A stretch of 64,000 bases of DNA, taken from the NCBI GenBank assembly GCA_947685225.1, contig CANTUV010000002.1, forward strand, positions 248,001 through 312,000, written 5' to 3'. The stretch comes from Garcia nutans (taxonomy: Eukaryota > Streptophyta > Magnoliopsida > Malpighiales > Euphorbiaceae). The notes beneath the pieces are model-generated. The model saw only the letters and a program-made list of their open reading frames with translations, ran no database searches and was not told the origin of the DNA. Below, piece by piece: positions 21,558-33,748 of the stretch (the stretch's first letter is position 1; every line of letters starts with the position of its first letter). The translations under genes were made by a program, and so were the position numbers.

Positions 21558-22910
21558 GTTAGGTTCGGGCAACGTTCCACAATTAATCAAATTCTGAATC
21601 TCATGCTTCAATCTCAAATATTTGTCCATCTCATGTTCTTGCATTTGGTGAAATTTGCAAAATGCCTTAGCATCAAAATTGGGTGGTAGAGGATTTGACA
21701 AAGGTTAGTGAGTCAATGATTATGACAGCCCTCTCTTTTATAGTTTATTAAAAACCCAGGACAATGGTTTTTCTAATTCTGAAAACTATCTCCTACCTTC
21801 TTGGCCAGTTGCATTAACATCGACTACCTTTTGAGTGCTTTGATTGCCAGACTGATATTTTCCTTTCTCATTCCTTCTTGTAGAAAAACCATTCTTCTCT
21901 CTTTCCCATTCTTCTAATTGCAAACCGGCTTGGAGAAGATTTTTGAAATTCCTGATAAGGGTGTGAGACATCCTCTTATGAAGATTAAATAGATCCCCTC
22001 TCACAATCATCCTAATCTGATATGATTCATCGGGCCTCTCCTTGATTAATGCAGCTTTGTTTCTCCACCTTTTTACATAATCAATAAAATTCTCATTATG
22101 TTTCTTCCTGATTGACTCAACCTCCATCAAAGTAACTTCTAATTCAACATTGTACCCATATTACTAGATGAATGCCTTATATAATGAATCCTAATTTTTC
22201 TGAGTATCATCCTCTAAGGTGTTGAACCTATTTTTCACAATAGGATCCAATAAGAGCATAAAGTACCTTAGAGTTTGAACCTTGGTAACTGGAATAGACT
22301 GCATGACAGTGATATATTGCTTGACATAAAGATGAGGGTTGCCAGTTCCATCGAACTTAGCAAAAGAAGTCATCTTGAACTTATAAGGAACTTTCTCATC
22401 TTGTTCAAACAACTTGTCTACCTCTAACATCTCATCAACTTTCTACTTCTTTTTAAACTTCTTTTCCAAATCTACAATGATCTTCTTTAAATCTGAAATT
22501 TCACTCTTTTTCACATTTGATTTCTCCACAACCTTTGTTTCTTTCTTCTTAGATTGAGGATTTTGAAAATACTAAGCCCAGACATCATCATCATCCATCA
22601 TTACTTTGTCATCATTAAAGGCCACCTCACCAACCTTGGACTTTCCTTTGTCCTTCTGCTTCTTAATACTAGCAGATGCTTCAATAGTATTTTCTAATAG
22701 TGCAGCCAGCTAGCTTTTCATGGTCTTAGATAGGACCCTCTTGGTTCTTCTATCTTGGCATTGAGGGCATTATCCACCATCTTTTAAATCTGTTCAGGTT
22801 CCATTGCTTTTAGCAAGAAGATGACTGAGTCATTATTTGATTCTACATCACTGACATAGGTCGGATTGTCATATGCACGTGAACTATTATACTCCAGGGC
22901 TGTAAGCTAG
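21558..22910 (-). pseudogene. T4 gag, decayed
   Basis: Capsid-type gag of a Tat element, which packages the RNA in virus-like particles. Recognisable blocks: VPYKFKMTSFAKFDGTGNPH, VKQYITVMQS, QTLRYFMLLLDPIVKNRFN, then ENFIDYVKRWRNKAALIKER and DLFNLHKRMSHTLIRNFKN, all near identical to T5 gag and typical of the retrotransposon gag domain. Near the left end CKFHQMQEHEMDKYLRLKHE and CGTLPEP match the linker before protease in Tat polyproteins. Stops occur at several places (for example before 22190 and near 21784). It ends at the T3 LTR, so protease onward is absent. Confidence 0.8.
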
Positions 22911-23672
22911 AAAGGATTAATGACATGAAATGCAAAGCACGTATGCATGCATGCATGGATGCATAAGTAACATATGAACAAAGTTAATTGGGACATTCTT
23001 TCTAACCTTATATCACCCACACACGAATGGCGAGTCTCTTTTCCTAGGTATATAGTCAACAAAATATAAGCATGGGATATCTTATTTTTAAAAAATTCAC
23101 TCGGACGATTTAACCAATATTTGTATTCTAAAACATAAAAATTAGTCCATGATAATTCCCATTAATTAAGGCCTAATCCATTGGATTAACTAAAAAATAG
23201 CTTTTATGCTACATCATGTATTAAAACTAAATTAAAGGGTTGATCATAAATAGATTTTCTATTTGGAAAAATAACTTAATGATTCATGCCATAAACAAGC
23301 CCATGATTAACAATTCTTGGTATAAATTAGGCCCGCAATTGATTTTTGGGATTCCATAATTGACCTAAATAGTTGTAATCTCTTTTAAGAAGATGGTTAA
23401 GAAAAGTTGTAATTTGAATGAAGTGAAAAATAATTTTATTTCAAATCCCATTGTAAAAAAGTTTGTTTAAAAATGAATTTTGGGCTTCGTATTTGGGCTA
23501 TGAGGTAGAAAAGAATCTTTGACTCATTTTAGAAAAATTTTATGTCTAAAGACCATTTTGAAAATAGTTTTGGTCTTTTAGGCTTAAAGAAATAAAAATT
23601 ATTTTGAGCCTACAATATAATTAGGTCATATTAGAAAAAGAATAAACCAAATTGGCCATGATCAAACAAAGA
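22911..23672 (-). mobile_element. T4 leader, left part
   Basis: Noncoding leader matching T5 about 39640-40290 in reverse. A minus-strand acceptor-like sequence (pyrimidines then TTACAG before CCCTGG, near 22905) precedes the gag frame, as in T5. The last bases AAAGA are the R1 target duplication. Confidence 0.7.
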
Positions 23673-26338
23673 TGTAACACCCTGATACTCCATATAAGTA
23701 CTATACATATACCTAGTATACATACAATACGTATATAAAGTATAAGAATGTTACTTTTAGTTTCAATTTAAAAACCTTTATTCGGATTCATAAAATTGAA
23801 CATTTATTTAAAACACATTTACAAAAGCCAGTATTCTTATTTATCAAAACTTCATTCATCCATATGAATATATATATTAACTCAAAAATACAATATAATT
23901 TAAAATCACATATGTATGCATCACCTTCTAGTTGGTCTCGAGACACTCTTACCCTTCTCGTGGCATAACAGCTGAACTTCCAGATCAATCGCATAATCAC
24001 CTGCGCGATTACACAACTGCGCTAAGCCCGAGAGCTTAGAAGTACAAATAAATATAAAATATAAAATATATGCTTTACCAAAGAATCATACCTCATATTT
24101 TTAGCATCATGTTTTATTGTTCTTTTACCCCGTTTTCCTTTCTCAATGTACCCTTCATATATTCCCACAAATCTCATAAATTATCTACATATTTACATGG
24201 AACATTCACAACACGATACTTACCCTTTCTATCTCATATACATAAACATATACATCATTTCAATAAATCACCATTCAATGACCTATCCAAACCTTCATGA
24301 AAACAATACTCACAAATTCCACATTCATATACATTTTACACATCATACTATATTTTCATAAAATCATATCTCAACAAAGCTCCTCAAGCCATGTTCACCT
24401 TCAATATATTATTACATACATTACAAAATCATACTTCATAACATCATTTTATTCACAATTCGTTAATCATGAATCACACTTTCAACAAAGTCAGCCATAA
24501 ATCCCATTATTCATTTATTTCAACATTTGAATATCACATTGACAACAAAGACAGACTCGGGCCCAAACAACACACTAATATGCCATTCAATTTTCAGAGT
24601 TAATGCTTTGGTTTAATTATCACATTTATCATTATCCCAACTAGGCTTCAAGGATTAGGCTCAACCAAGCTTCAAGGGAAACAAAGCATGCTAAGTATCA
24701 ACCCAACTTGGCTTCAAGAACCAATCCAACCTAGCTTCAAGGGTTGTAACATCTCAATTAGGCTTCAAGGATTTGACCCAACCAAGCTTCAAGGGGAGTA
24801 AAACATGTTAAACTTCAACCCAACTTGGCTTCAAGGATCAATCCAACCTAACTTCAAGAGATTGTTACTAATAGGCATGCCACCAACAACAAACTCTGAA
24901 AATGGAATAACACATTAGTCACACAATTCATTTATTATTTCTTTATCAATATCATTCTCAATTATCATTATAGCCAATCACAATGGCTTCACATCTCATT
25001 TGATTCATCATGGCCAATCACAATGGCTTCATATCACATTTGATTCATCATAGCCAATCACAATGGCTTCATATCACATTTGATTCATCATAGCCAATCA
25101 CAATGGCTTCATATCACATTCTTATTCACATTAATACACTTTATTATTCAAGTATACATGTATAACATCAATTACATTAAACATCAATTAGGCAAATCTA
25201 TCATATCATTTCTATCATCACTCAATGGCATTGAACATTATCTAGGCATACATCAATCATAACATTACTTTCACATCATACAAATTGTATCATCACATCT
25301 TTCACCTTCCATAACATATACATTATCCATATATATATACATCAACACTATAACACATTAACACATTTATAGCTGAAGGTGTTAAGGTCCTAAATCATAT
25401 AAATATATGAAATCAAATGAAGTTTTGTACTTACCTCAAGAGAAACTCACATCCATCTACTCTTTCTTTCATAAATCCTTCAGTACTTGGATTAAAGCAA
25501 CTCAATCTCTTCAACACCTAATCCCAAAAGTGATCATACATACTTACTTAGAGATACACATAAAATAATATAGGTAAGAATCAACTAGGGCAAAATCCAC
25601 ACACATGACACGCTCACCAACACGGGCGTGTCCTTGATTGTGCCCTAAACCAACAATACAGAAGCTTTGACACGCTCAATACCACGGGCGTGTCACTGGG
25701 CGTGTAATACATTCTGCCTCACACAAAACATCGACACGTCCAACAACATGAGCGTGCTCATGGCCGTGTAAATTCTCAAATCTCACAGTAGCTATGACAC
25801 GCTCACCAACACGGGCGTGTTACTGGTCGTGTCGAACCTACTGCCACCAACATAATTGACACGCCTAAGAACCTGGACGTGCTCATGGGCGTGTCAGGCC
25901 AAAAATCCAGATTCCGGCCAAAACAACAAGACACCCAACAAAACACCCCTTATCACCAACATCCACTTCCAACAAATTTACCAAAACATACCCAAAAACC
26001 ATTTTAAACTTACAAAACATCAAAACAACTCCCACATACATCAATCACAAATCACAAACATCATTACAAACCTTAAACACAATTACAACACCATCTCTTT
26101 CAACACACTTACTCTTTTCTTCAATCCATCCTTAAAATCCATAATCAATTTACTCACATACTCTTAAACATATCAAAATCAAACAACACACTCTTAAACA
26201 ATCTATCAAACTCAAACACAACTTCAATTAAACCAAGAAATCAAAAGATGACTTACTTGAATTTCTTGCCAAATCTTCAAACTTCATCTTCAATCTTCTT
26301 AAAATCCTTAAGCAATTTGATGTGAAGATCAAAAATCA

Positions 26339-26388
<50 letters not shown>

Positions 26389-26457
26389 TCTCTCATCCAC
26401 GAAGAAGAAGAAGAAGAAGAAAGAAAGAATCTTTTCTTTCTTTGTTCTTATCTCTTA

Positions 26458-26494
<37 letters not shown>

Positions 26495-26819
26495 TAATAT
26501 TATTATTTCCAAAATATCTTCTTACTCCTTTTGACTTTCTTTCCTTCTTTCTTTTATTATTATTATTATTATTATTTAACTATATAAACTTACTCTTCCC
26601 TACACCACTTTATACATTATGTATATGTCTTATATATATATATTGCATTTATATTTCCCAAATACCATATGTATATATACTATCCTCCATATACATCCAT
26701 TCCTTATACTATTTCCTTTTAATTAATTTATCTATCTTTCTATTTCCATAAAACATATACCTTAAATCCAAATACAACAATAACTCCAAAACTTTTGGGG
26801 TATATTTTGGGATATTACA
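23673..26819 (-). repeat. R1 3' LTR (3147 bp)
   Basis: Plus strand starts TGTAACACCCTGATACTCC and ends GGGATATTACA. It contains the CCAATCACAATGGCTTCA repeat (24960-25120), GGCTTCAAGG repeats (24650-24870), a CACG-type array (25603-25898), CT and GAA microsatellites (26341-26425), and ATA/TTA microsatellites (26466-26580). Confidence 0.93.
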
Positions 26820-26833
26820 ATTCTCTCCCCCTT
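26820..26833 (-). other. R1 polypurine tract
   Basis: Minus strand AGGGGGAGAGAAT immediately before the LTR start TGTAATATCCC. Confidence 0.85.
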
Positions 26834-29800
26834 ATATAATTTCGTCCTCGAAATTATCCAGCATAATAACAACTCATTTAAAACAAATCACCATCATGTG
26901 AAAATAATCGTATTCTTACATTATGATTTCATCAAGTCACATAACTTCTACTCTCCCCCTTAGAAACAATCATCTTCTCTGACTTTTATAATTTATCATT
27001 GTATAGATATATATATATATCCTTATATCTTAGTACTTTCTCAACAAAGCAATCAAGATAACTTATTACATTTCCAATGAATTTTATCTTTGTATATAAG
27101 TCAGATTATCACATTATCTGGTTATAGATATTCTCTTAACTTTAACCTCAAAAATCATTAATTAATATCTTATCATTGCTGATTCCGTTCTTACAATCAC
27201 TTTCAAAATAAATATTTACCAAACTTCAATGAATAACAATATCCTTACTTTCTTTAGCTTGCTTCTCATTTAATATACATATTAATACAATACTTTTAAA
27301 CTTACCTAACAGGTAAACAACATTTCCCTTTTTCTCACCAAGTACAATTGATATAATTCAATTTATTTATGTTCATTCATAAACCAGAATATTACATCAT
27401 ACACATTACCATTTCAATTTTACACTCCCAATACCACAGTACATATTAAATCTCAATATTGACTCGCAACTTAAGTGAAATCTAGATCAATCGATCTACC
27501 TATCATAACAAACTAACATTTCAACCTTATTTAATCCAAACCAACAATTACCTTATCGAAATTTATCATTGGATTTCACAATACACATATATATATACAA
27601 CCTAATTCCATTTGGTCAAACTTATTTTCAAATTCTAATCTTTTCAGATTCATATATTCAATCAATAAGAATCATGCTTATAAATATACATTTCATTACT
27701 TCCATAATTATATCATCATCTCTCATATTTATTCAAAGTTTATCAATATAATTAACAACTATAGCTTCATAAACGAACTTTTCCCAACCAGGTCGATAGT
27801 CCAAGTTCGGTTGCCCAACACAATGGGTCTGTATGTTTCCGCAAGAGGCAGATAAGTCCGCTCATTTATCTTTTCACAATTCATTTTTCATAATCAATTA
27901 GGCATTATACCTCAATTATAATTTATTTCCAACATCATTGTCAAAAATCATGGTTTCTCATCACAACAAAATAGTATACACATATATCATCAACTATATT
28001 GAACATCTCATTATTCAATCATATCATCTAAACATGTTTCAATCATATTTACAATTTCTTCCCTTTTATTATTTCTTCACTTCACATAATTATAATTAAA
28101 TTTTTAACATAGAAATTATAAGATATAACTTCACCAATCATATCTTTTAACCATGTTTCTGGAAACATAGTTATCAATCTCACCAAAACTGTACTACAGT
28201 TATATCATCTTAGTTCTAAATCTGAAGATAATAAAACTAATCAACTAATCACACTAACCAAATCATATGACCATAATATATTAACAATCACGCTTGGGGT
28301 TTGTAAATCAATATTGTTCTTCTATTATTCGATTTCCAGCCTTTACGATTATAATGCTAAATTGTATCACAAAAATTATATATATATTTTCCAAACTTTT
28401 ATTACACTAAGAGTTAACACATTTTAAATTCCATCTCAAAACAGTTTGCTTTTGATTATATGGTCGTTATTAACCTAACTCATGTTCAATAATATTATCT
28501 TTAACATTTCTACACCCAACCTTCAATCAGATACAAATCTTACACAAGTTTCCTTCATTACTACATTTCCAATCCATCTCTTCTAAAAATTTCAAATACC
28601 ATATTCTTTCCTTACAATTTCTTATACTACACTTATACATAAAACATTTCCATGCACAATTACTTTGAGTTCCAAAACTTCTTATGATAGCCTCATTTAG
28701 TTATTGACATAACAATTTCACTGTTCAATATTACCCAAGTCCATTCTCATTTCTAATACCATTAAACATGTAATGGTATAAAATAATAAACATATTATAT
28801 ACACATTCATAGGTCACGCTTATAATGTGACTCACTTCCCACCTTTCTTACATATAATCATTTCATTCATGTCAAAAAGTTCATTTCACATATCCTCTTT
28901 ATATATACACATAATTATTCAATTTATTAAATTTCTCTTTTGCATATAGTTTATACAAATTGAATATTTATCACTTTCCTTTGACTATTATCATTCTCAT
29001 TCTTTTAACCTAACTTAAGTTATTCATTAACTTCAATAAATATATACACTCGACTTATAATATCATTTCATAAGGAGCTTAATCACATTTCCAATGTGAT
29101 ATCTCTCTCACATTTGTTTATAAATATCTTTAACACATCTTTCATAGTCCTTTTCATCCTTTCCAATCAAATCACTTAAAGTAACTCACTTTCTTTTTGC
29201 TCAATTCCTTTTCTTTACTTTCAAACCAGATTTTCCTACTAACAATCACATTCCCCAATTCATAATACTTTCATGTGCACTACTATATATTTCATATATC
29301 TCATGTATTAAATACATTAAACTATCAATATTCAAATGATCTTTATCCACATTCCATTAAAACTATAAACTATAAACTTTCAACTTATTCATCTCATTCT
29401 CTTAATATCAACTTTAAAACATCTTATATGTATATACCACAAAGCAACATCGAAACATATATGTTTCACAATTATTAAGCTCATTCCAAAAATCTAAATG
29501 TCTCATATTACCACCATTAACATGAGCTTTCACAATATTCAACCATATCGCATTTCTAACATTGAAATCACCATGTTTGTATTTAACAATACAAACAACA
29601 CCAATATATATTTGTACTTAACCAACATTATTTCTTTATTTTTTTTATTTATTTATTTATTTTTTTTTTACAAAACCTTAACTTTACATATACACACCTT
29701 AAATTATCACACTCAACTTGCACCAATCAACTCATTCAATATTTCACCGTATTATATTTTTCATTAAAATAACATATCTTTTCATATTACCCATCCAACA

Positions 29801-30250
29801 ACATTTCCTCTTTCTAGAAATCCAAACATAAAGTTTGTTGGAAAGGGATTCAAATAATAGAGGAAAGATTTCATACTTTAATCTAAATTTTGTTTTTAAC
29901 TCATTTCCAACTTTATTCTTCTAGCCATTCCTTTATATGTCAAACATATATCAATAATCAAATTTTTTTTACTTATACCTTCCATATCATTTCTTTATAT
30001 CACAATCATCTCTCAATTATCAACATTTCAAAATTTTCTTTCATATAAAACCTCATTTACACATTATCATATATCTCATGTAATTCAAATACATCACAAA
30101 TCACATAATGCCACGTTCGAGACCAACCTAGATGTGAATGCATATGCATGTATTACAAACTTCAATTTAAAACTTTTCTTTTTACTTCTCTTTAAGCTTT
30201 TCAAAACTTTCTCTTTTTAATTTCACTTAAGCCGAGAATCTCGAACCTAA
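26834..30250 (-). other. R1 internal region without coding sequence
   Basis: About 3.4 kb of AT-rich DNA. No retroelement protein motif was found by reading both strands; listed open frames are short, low-complexity and lack family marks. A GC-richer patch at about 27783-27865 stands out. It matches the idea of a large retrotransposon derivative. Confidence 0.7.
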
Positions 30251-30262
30251 GCTCTGATACCA
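30251..30262 (-). other. R1 primer-binding site (initiator tRNA-Met type)
   Basis: Minus strand TGGTATCAGAGC, seven bases from the LTR end; this is the standard plant iMet primer site. Confidence 0.9.
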
Positions 30263-30269
30263 AAATAAT

Positions 30270-33046
30270 TGTAACACCCTGATACTCCATATAAGTACTA
30301 TACATATACCTAGTATACATACAATATGTATATAAAGTATAAGAATGTTACTTTTAGTTTCAATTTAAAAACCTTTATTCAGATTCATAAAATTGAACAT
30401 TTATTTAAAACACATTTACAAAAGCCAGTATTCTTATTTATCAAAACTTCATTCATCCATATGAATATATATATTAACTCAAAAATACAATATAATTTAA
30501 AATCACATATGTATGCATCACCTTCTAGTTGGTCTCGAGACACTCTTACCCTTCTCGTGGCATAACAGCTGAACTTCCAGATCAATCGCATAATCACCTA
30601 CGCGATTACACAACTGCGCTAAGCCCGAGAGCTTAGAAGTACAAATAAATGTAAAATATAAAATATATGCTTTACCAAAGAATCATACCTCATATTTTTA
30701 GCATCATGTTTTATTGTTCTTTTACCCCGTTTTCCTTTCTCAATGTACCCTTCATATATTCCCACAAATCTCATAAATTATCTACATATTTACATGGAAC
30801 ATTCACAACACGATACTTACCCTTTCTATCTCATATACATAAACATATACATCATTTCAATAAATCACCATTCAATGACCTATCCAAACCTTCATGAAAA
30901 CAATACTCACAAATTCCACATTCATATACATTTTACACATCATACTATATTTTCATAAAATCATATCTCAACAAAGCTCCTCAAGCCATGTTCACCTTCA
31001 ATATATTATTACATACATTACAAAATCATACTTCATAACATCATTTTATTCACAATTCGTTAATCATGAATCACACTTTCAACAAAGTCAGCCATAAATC
31101 CCATTATTCATTTATTTCAACATTTGAATATCACATTGACAACAAAGACAGACTCGGGCCCAAACAACACACTAATATGCCATTCAATTTTCAGAGTTAA
31201 TGCTTTGGTTTAATTATCACATTTATCATTATCCCAACTAGGCTTCAAGGATTAGGCTCAACCAAGCTTCAAGGGAAACAAAGCATGCTAAGTATCAACC
31301 CAACTTGGCTTCAAGAACCAATCCAACCTAGCTTCAAGGGTTGTAACATCTCAATTAGGCTTCAAGGATTTGACCCAACCAAGCTTCAAGGGGAGTAAAA
31401 CATGTTAAACTTCAACCCAACTTGGCTTCAAGGATCAATCCAACCTAACTTCAAGAGATTGTTACTAATAGGCATGCCACCAACAACAAACTCTGAAAAT
31501 GGAATAACACATTAGTCACACAATTCATTTATTATTTCTTTATCAATATCATTCTCAATTATCATTATAGCCAATCACAATGGCTTCACATCTCATTTGA
31601 TTCATCATGGCCAATCACAATGGCTTCATATCACATTTGATTCATCATAGCCAATCACAATGGCTTCATATCACATTTGATTCATCATAGCCAATCACAA
31701 TGGCTTCATATCACATTCTTATTCACATTAATACACTTTATTATTCAAGTATACATGTATAACATCAATTACATTAAACATCAATTAGGCAAATCTATCA
31801 TATCATTTCTATCATCACTCAATGGCATTGAACATTATCTAGGCATACATCAATCATAACATTACTTTCACATCATACAAATTGTATCATCACATCTTTC
31901 ACCTTCCATAACATATACATTATCCATATATATATACATCAACACTATAACACATTAACACATTTATAGCTGAAGGTGTTAAGGTCCTAAATCATATAAA
32001 TATATGAAATCAAATGAAGTTTTGTACTTACCTCAAGAGAAACTCACATCCATCTACTCTTTCTTTCATAAATCCTTCAGTACTTGGATTAAAGCAACTC
32101 AATCTCTTCAACACCTAATCCCAAAAGTGATCATACATACTTACTTAGAGATACACATAAAATAATATAGGTAAGAATCAACTAGGGCAAACTCCACACA
32201 CATGACATGCTCACCAACACGGGCGTGTCCTTGATTGTGCCCTAAACCAACAATACAGAAGATTTGACACGCTCAATACCACGGGCGTGTCACTGGGCGT
32301 GTAATACATTCTGCCTCACACAAAACATCGACACGTCCAACAACATGAGCGTGCTCATGGCCGTGTAAATTCTCAAATCTCACAGTAGCTATGACACGCT
32401 CACCAACACGGGCGTGTTACTGGTCGTGTCGAACCTACTGCCACCAACATAATTGACACGCCTAAGAACCTGGACGTGCTCATGGGCGTGTCAGGCCAAA
32501 AATCCAGATTCCGGCCAAAACAACAAGACACCCAACAAAACACCCCTTATCACCAACATCCACTTCCAACAAATTTACCAAAACATACCCAAAAACCATT
32601 TTAAACTTACAAAACATCAAAACAACTCCCACATACATCAATCACAAATCACAAACATCATTACAAACCTTAAACACAATTACAACACCATCTCTTTCAA
32701 CACACTTACTCTTTTCTTCAATCCATCCTTAAAATCCATAATCAATTTACTCACATACTCTTAAACATATCAAAATCAAACAACACACTCTTAAACAATC
32801 TATCAAACTCAAACACAACTTCAATTAAACCAAGAAATCAAAAGATGACTTACTTGAATTTCTTGCCAAATCTTCAAACTTCATCTTCAATCTTCTTAAA
32901 ATCCTTAAGCAATTTGATGTGAAGATCAAAAATCACATCTCTCTCTCTCTCCCTCTCTCTCTCTCTCTCTTTCTCTTTCTCTCATCCACGAAGAAGAAGA
33001 AGAAGAAGAAAGAAAGAATCTTTTCTTTCTTTGTTCTTATCTCTTA

Positions 33047-33080
<34 letters not shown>

Positions 33081-33403
33081 TAATATTATTATTTCCAAAA
33101 TATCTTCTTACTCCTTTTGACTTTCTTTCCTTCTTTCTTTTATTATTATTATTATTATTATTTAACTATATAAACTTACTCTTCCCTACACCACTTTATA
33201 CATTATGTATATGTCTTATATATATATTGCATTTATATTTCCCAAATACCATATGTATATATACTATCCTCCATATACATCCATTCCTTATACTATTTCC
33301 TTTTAATTAATTTATCTATCATTCTATTTCCATAAAACATATACCTTAAATCCAAATACAACAATAACTCCAAAACTTTTGGGGTATATTTTGGGATATT
33401 ACA
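30270..33403 (-). repeat. R1 5' LTR (3134 bp)
   Basis: Nearly identical to 23673-26819. Differences seen include 23745/30328 (CGTAT versus TGTAT), CACCTGCGCG versus CACCTACGCG, and shorter CT and ATA tracts. Its CACG-type array is at 32200-32495. Confidence 0.93.
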
Positions 33404-33729
33404 AAAGATATATCAATCATAGTCAAACAACAAGAATTTGGGTAAAAACTAAGGAAAGTAACTAGACTAATTACATGAGCTTTAGTCTTTGGGTTGTAAA
33501 GCTTAGGTTCTCAAAGCAACTATATACCAAAAGGTACAAGGTTATGAGTGATTATGCCATGTTCGATCTTTATACCTTGAGTGAAAGTATGGTATCCCTT
33601 ATATAACATAACTCGAGTAACTCGGGCATCCTAACTCACGCACACAATCCAATCTAAATGATGTAATGGATAATATCATAATAAGAAAGAATAAAATAAT
33701 ATAAAGACCAATGGAATCAACTTCTCTTA
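33404..33729 (-). mobile_element. T4 leader, right part
   Basis: Continues the T4 leader after R1; matches T5 39259-39590 in reverse. It holds the duplicated AAAGA and the sequence next to the PBS. Confidence 0.8.
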
Positions 33730-33747
33730 TCCCCAGTTGAGTTGCCA
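33730..33747 (-). other. T4 primer-binding site
   Basis: Minus strand TGGCAACTCAACTGGGGA; two G-to-A type changes from the T3/T5 site, consistent with age. Confidence 0.7.
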
Positions 33748-33748
33748 C

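Larger units (their letters stand above)
23673..33403 (-). mobile_element. R1: complete non-autonomous LTR retrotransposon with iMet-type PBS
   Basis: Two LTRs of about 3.14 kb flank 3450 bp. TSD AAAGA (23668-23672 and 33404-33408) is perfect. On the minus strand the 5' LTR is followed by TGGTATCAGAGC, the classic initiator-Met primer site, and the 3' LTR is preceded by AAGGGGGAGAGAAT with GAGGACGAAATT before it, the usual 3' end of chromovirus-type Ty3/gypsy elements. No gag or pol can be read on either strand, so it must use proteins in trans. LTRs differ by about eight substitutions noticed by eye plus microsatellite lengths, so insertion is recent. Confidence 0.93.

Noticed and set aside
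23788..26167. Small proteins in R1 LTRs (repeated at 30385-32764)
   Set aside because: Present twice only because the LTR is duplicated; no family motif and low-complexity composition.
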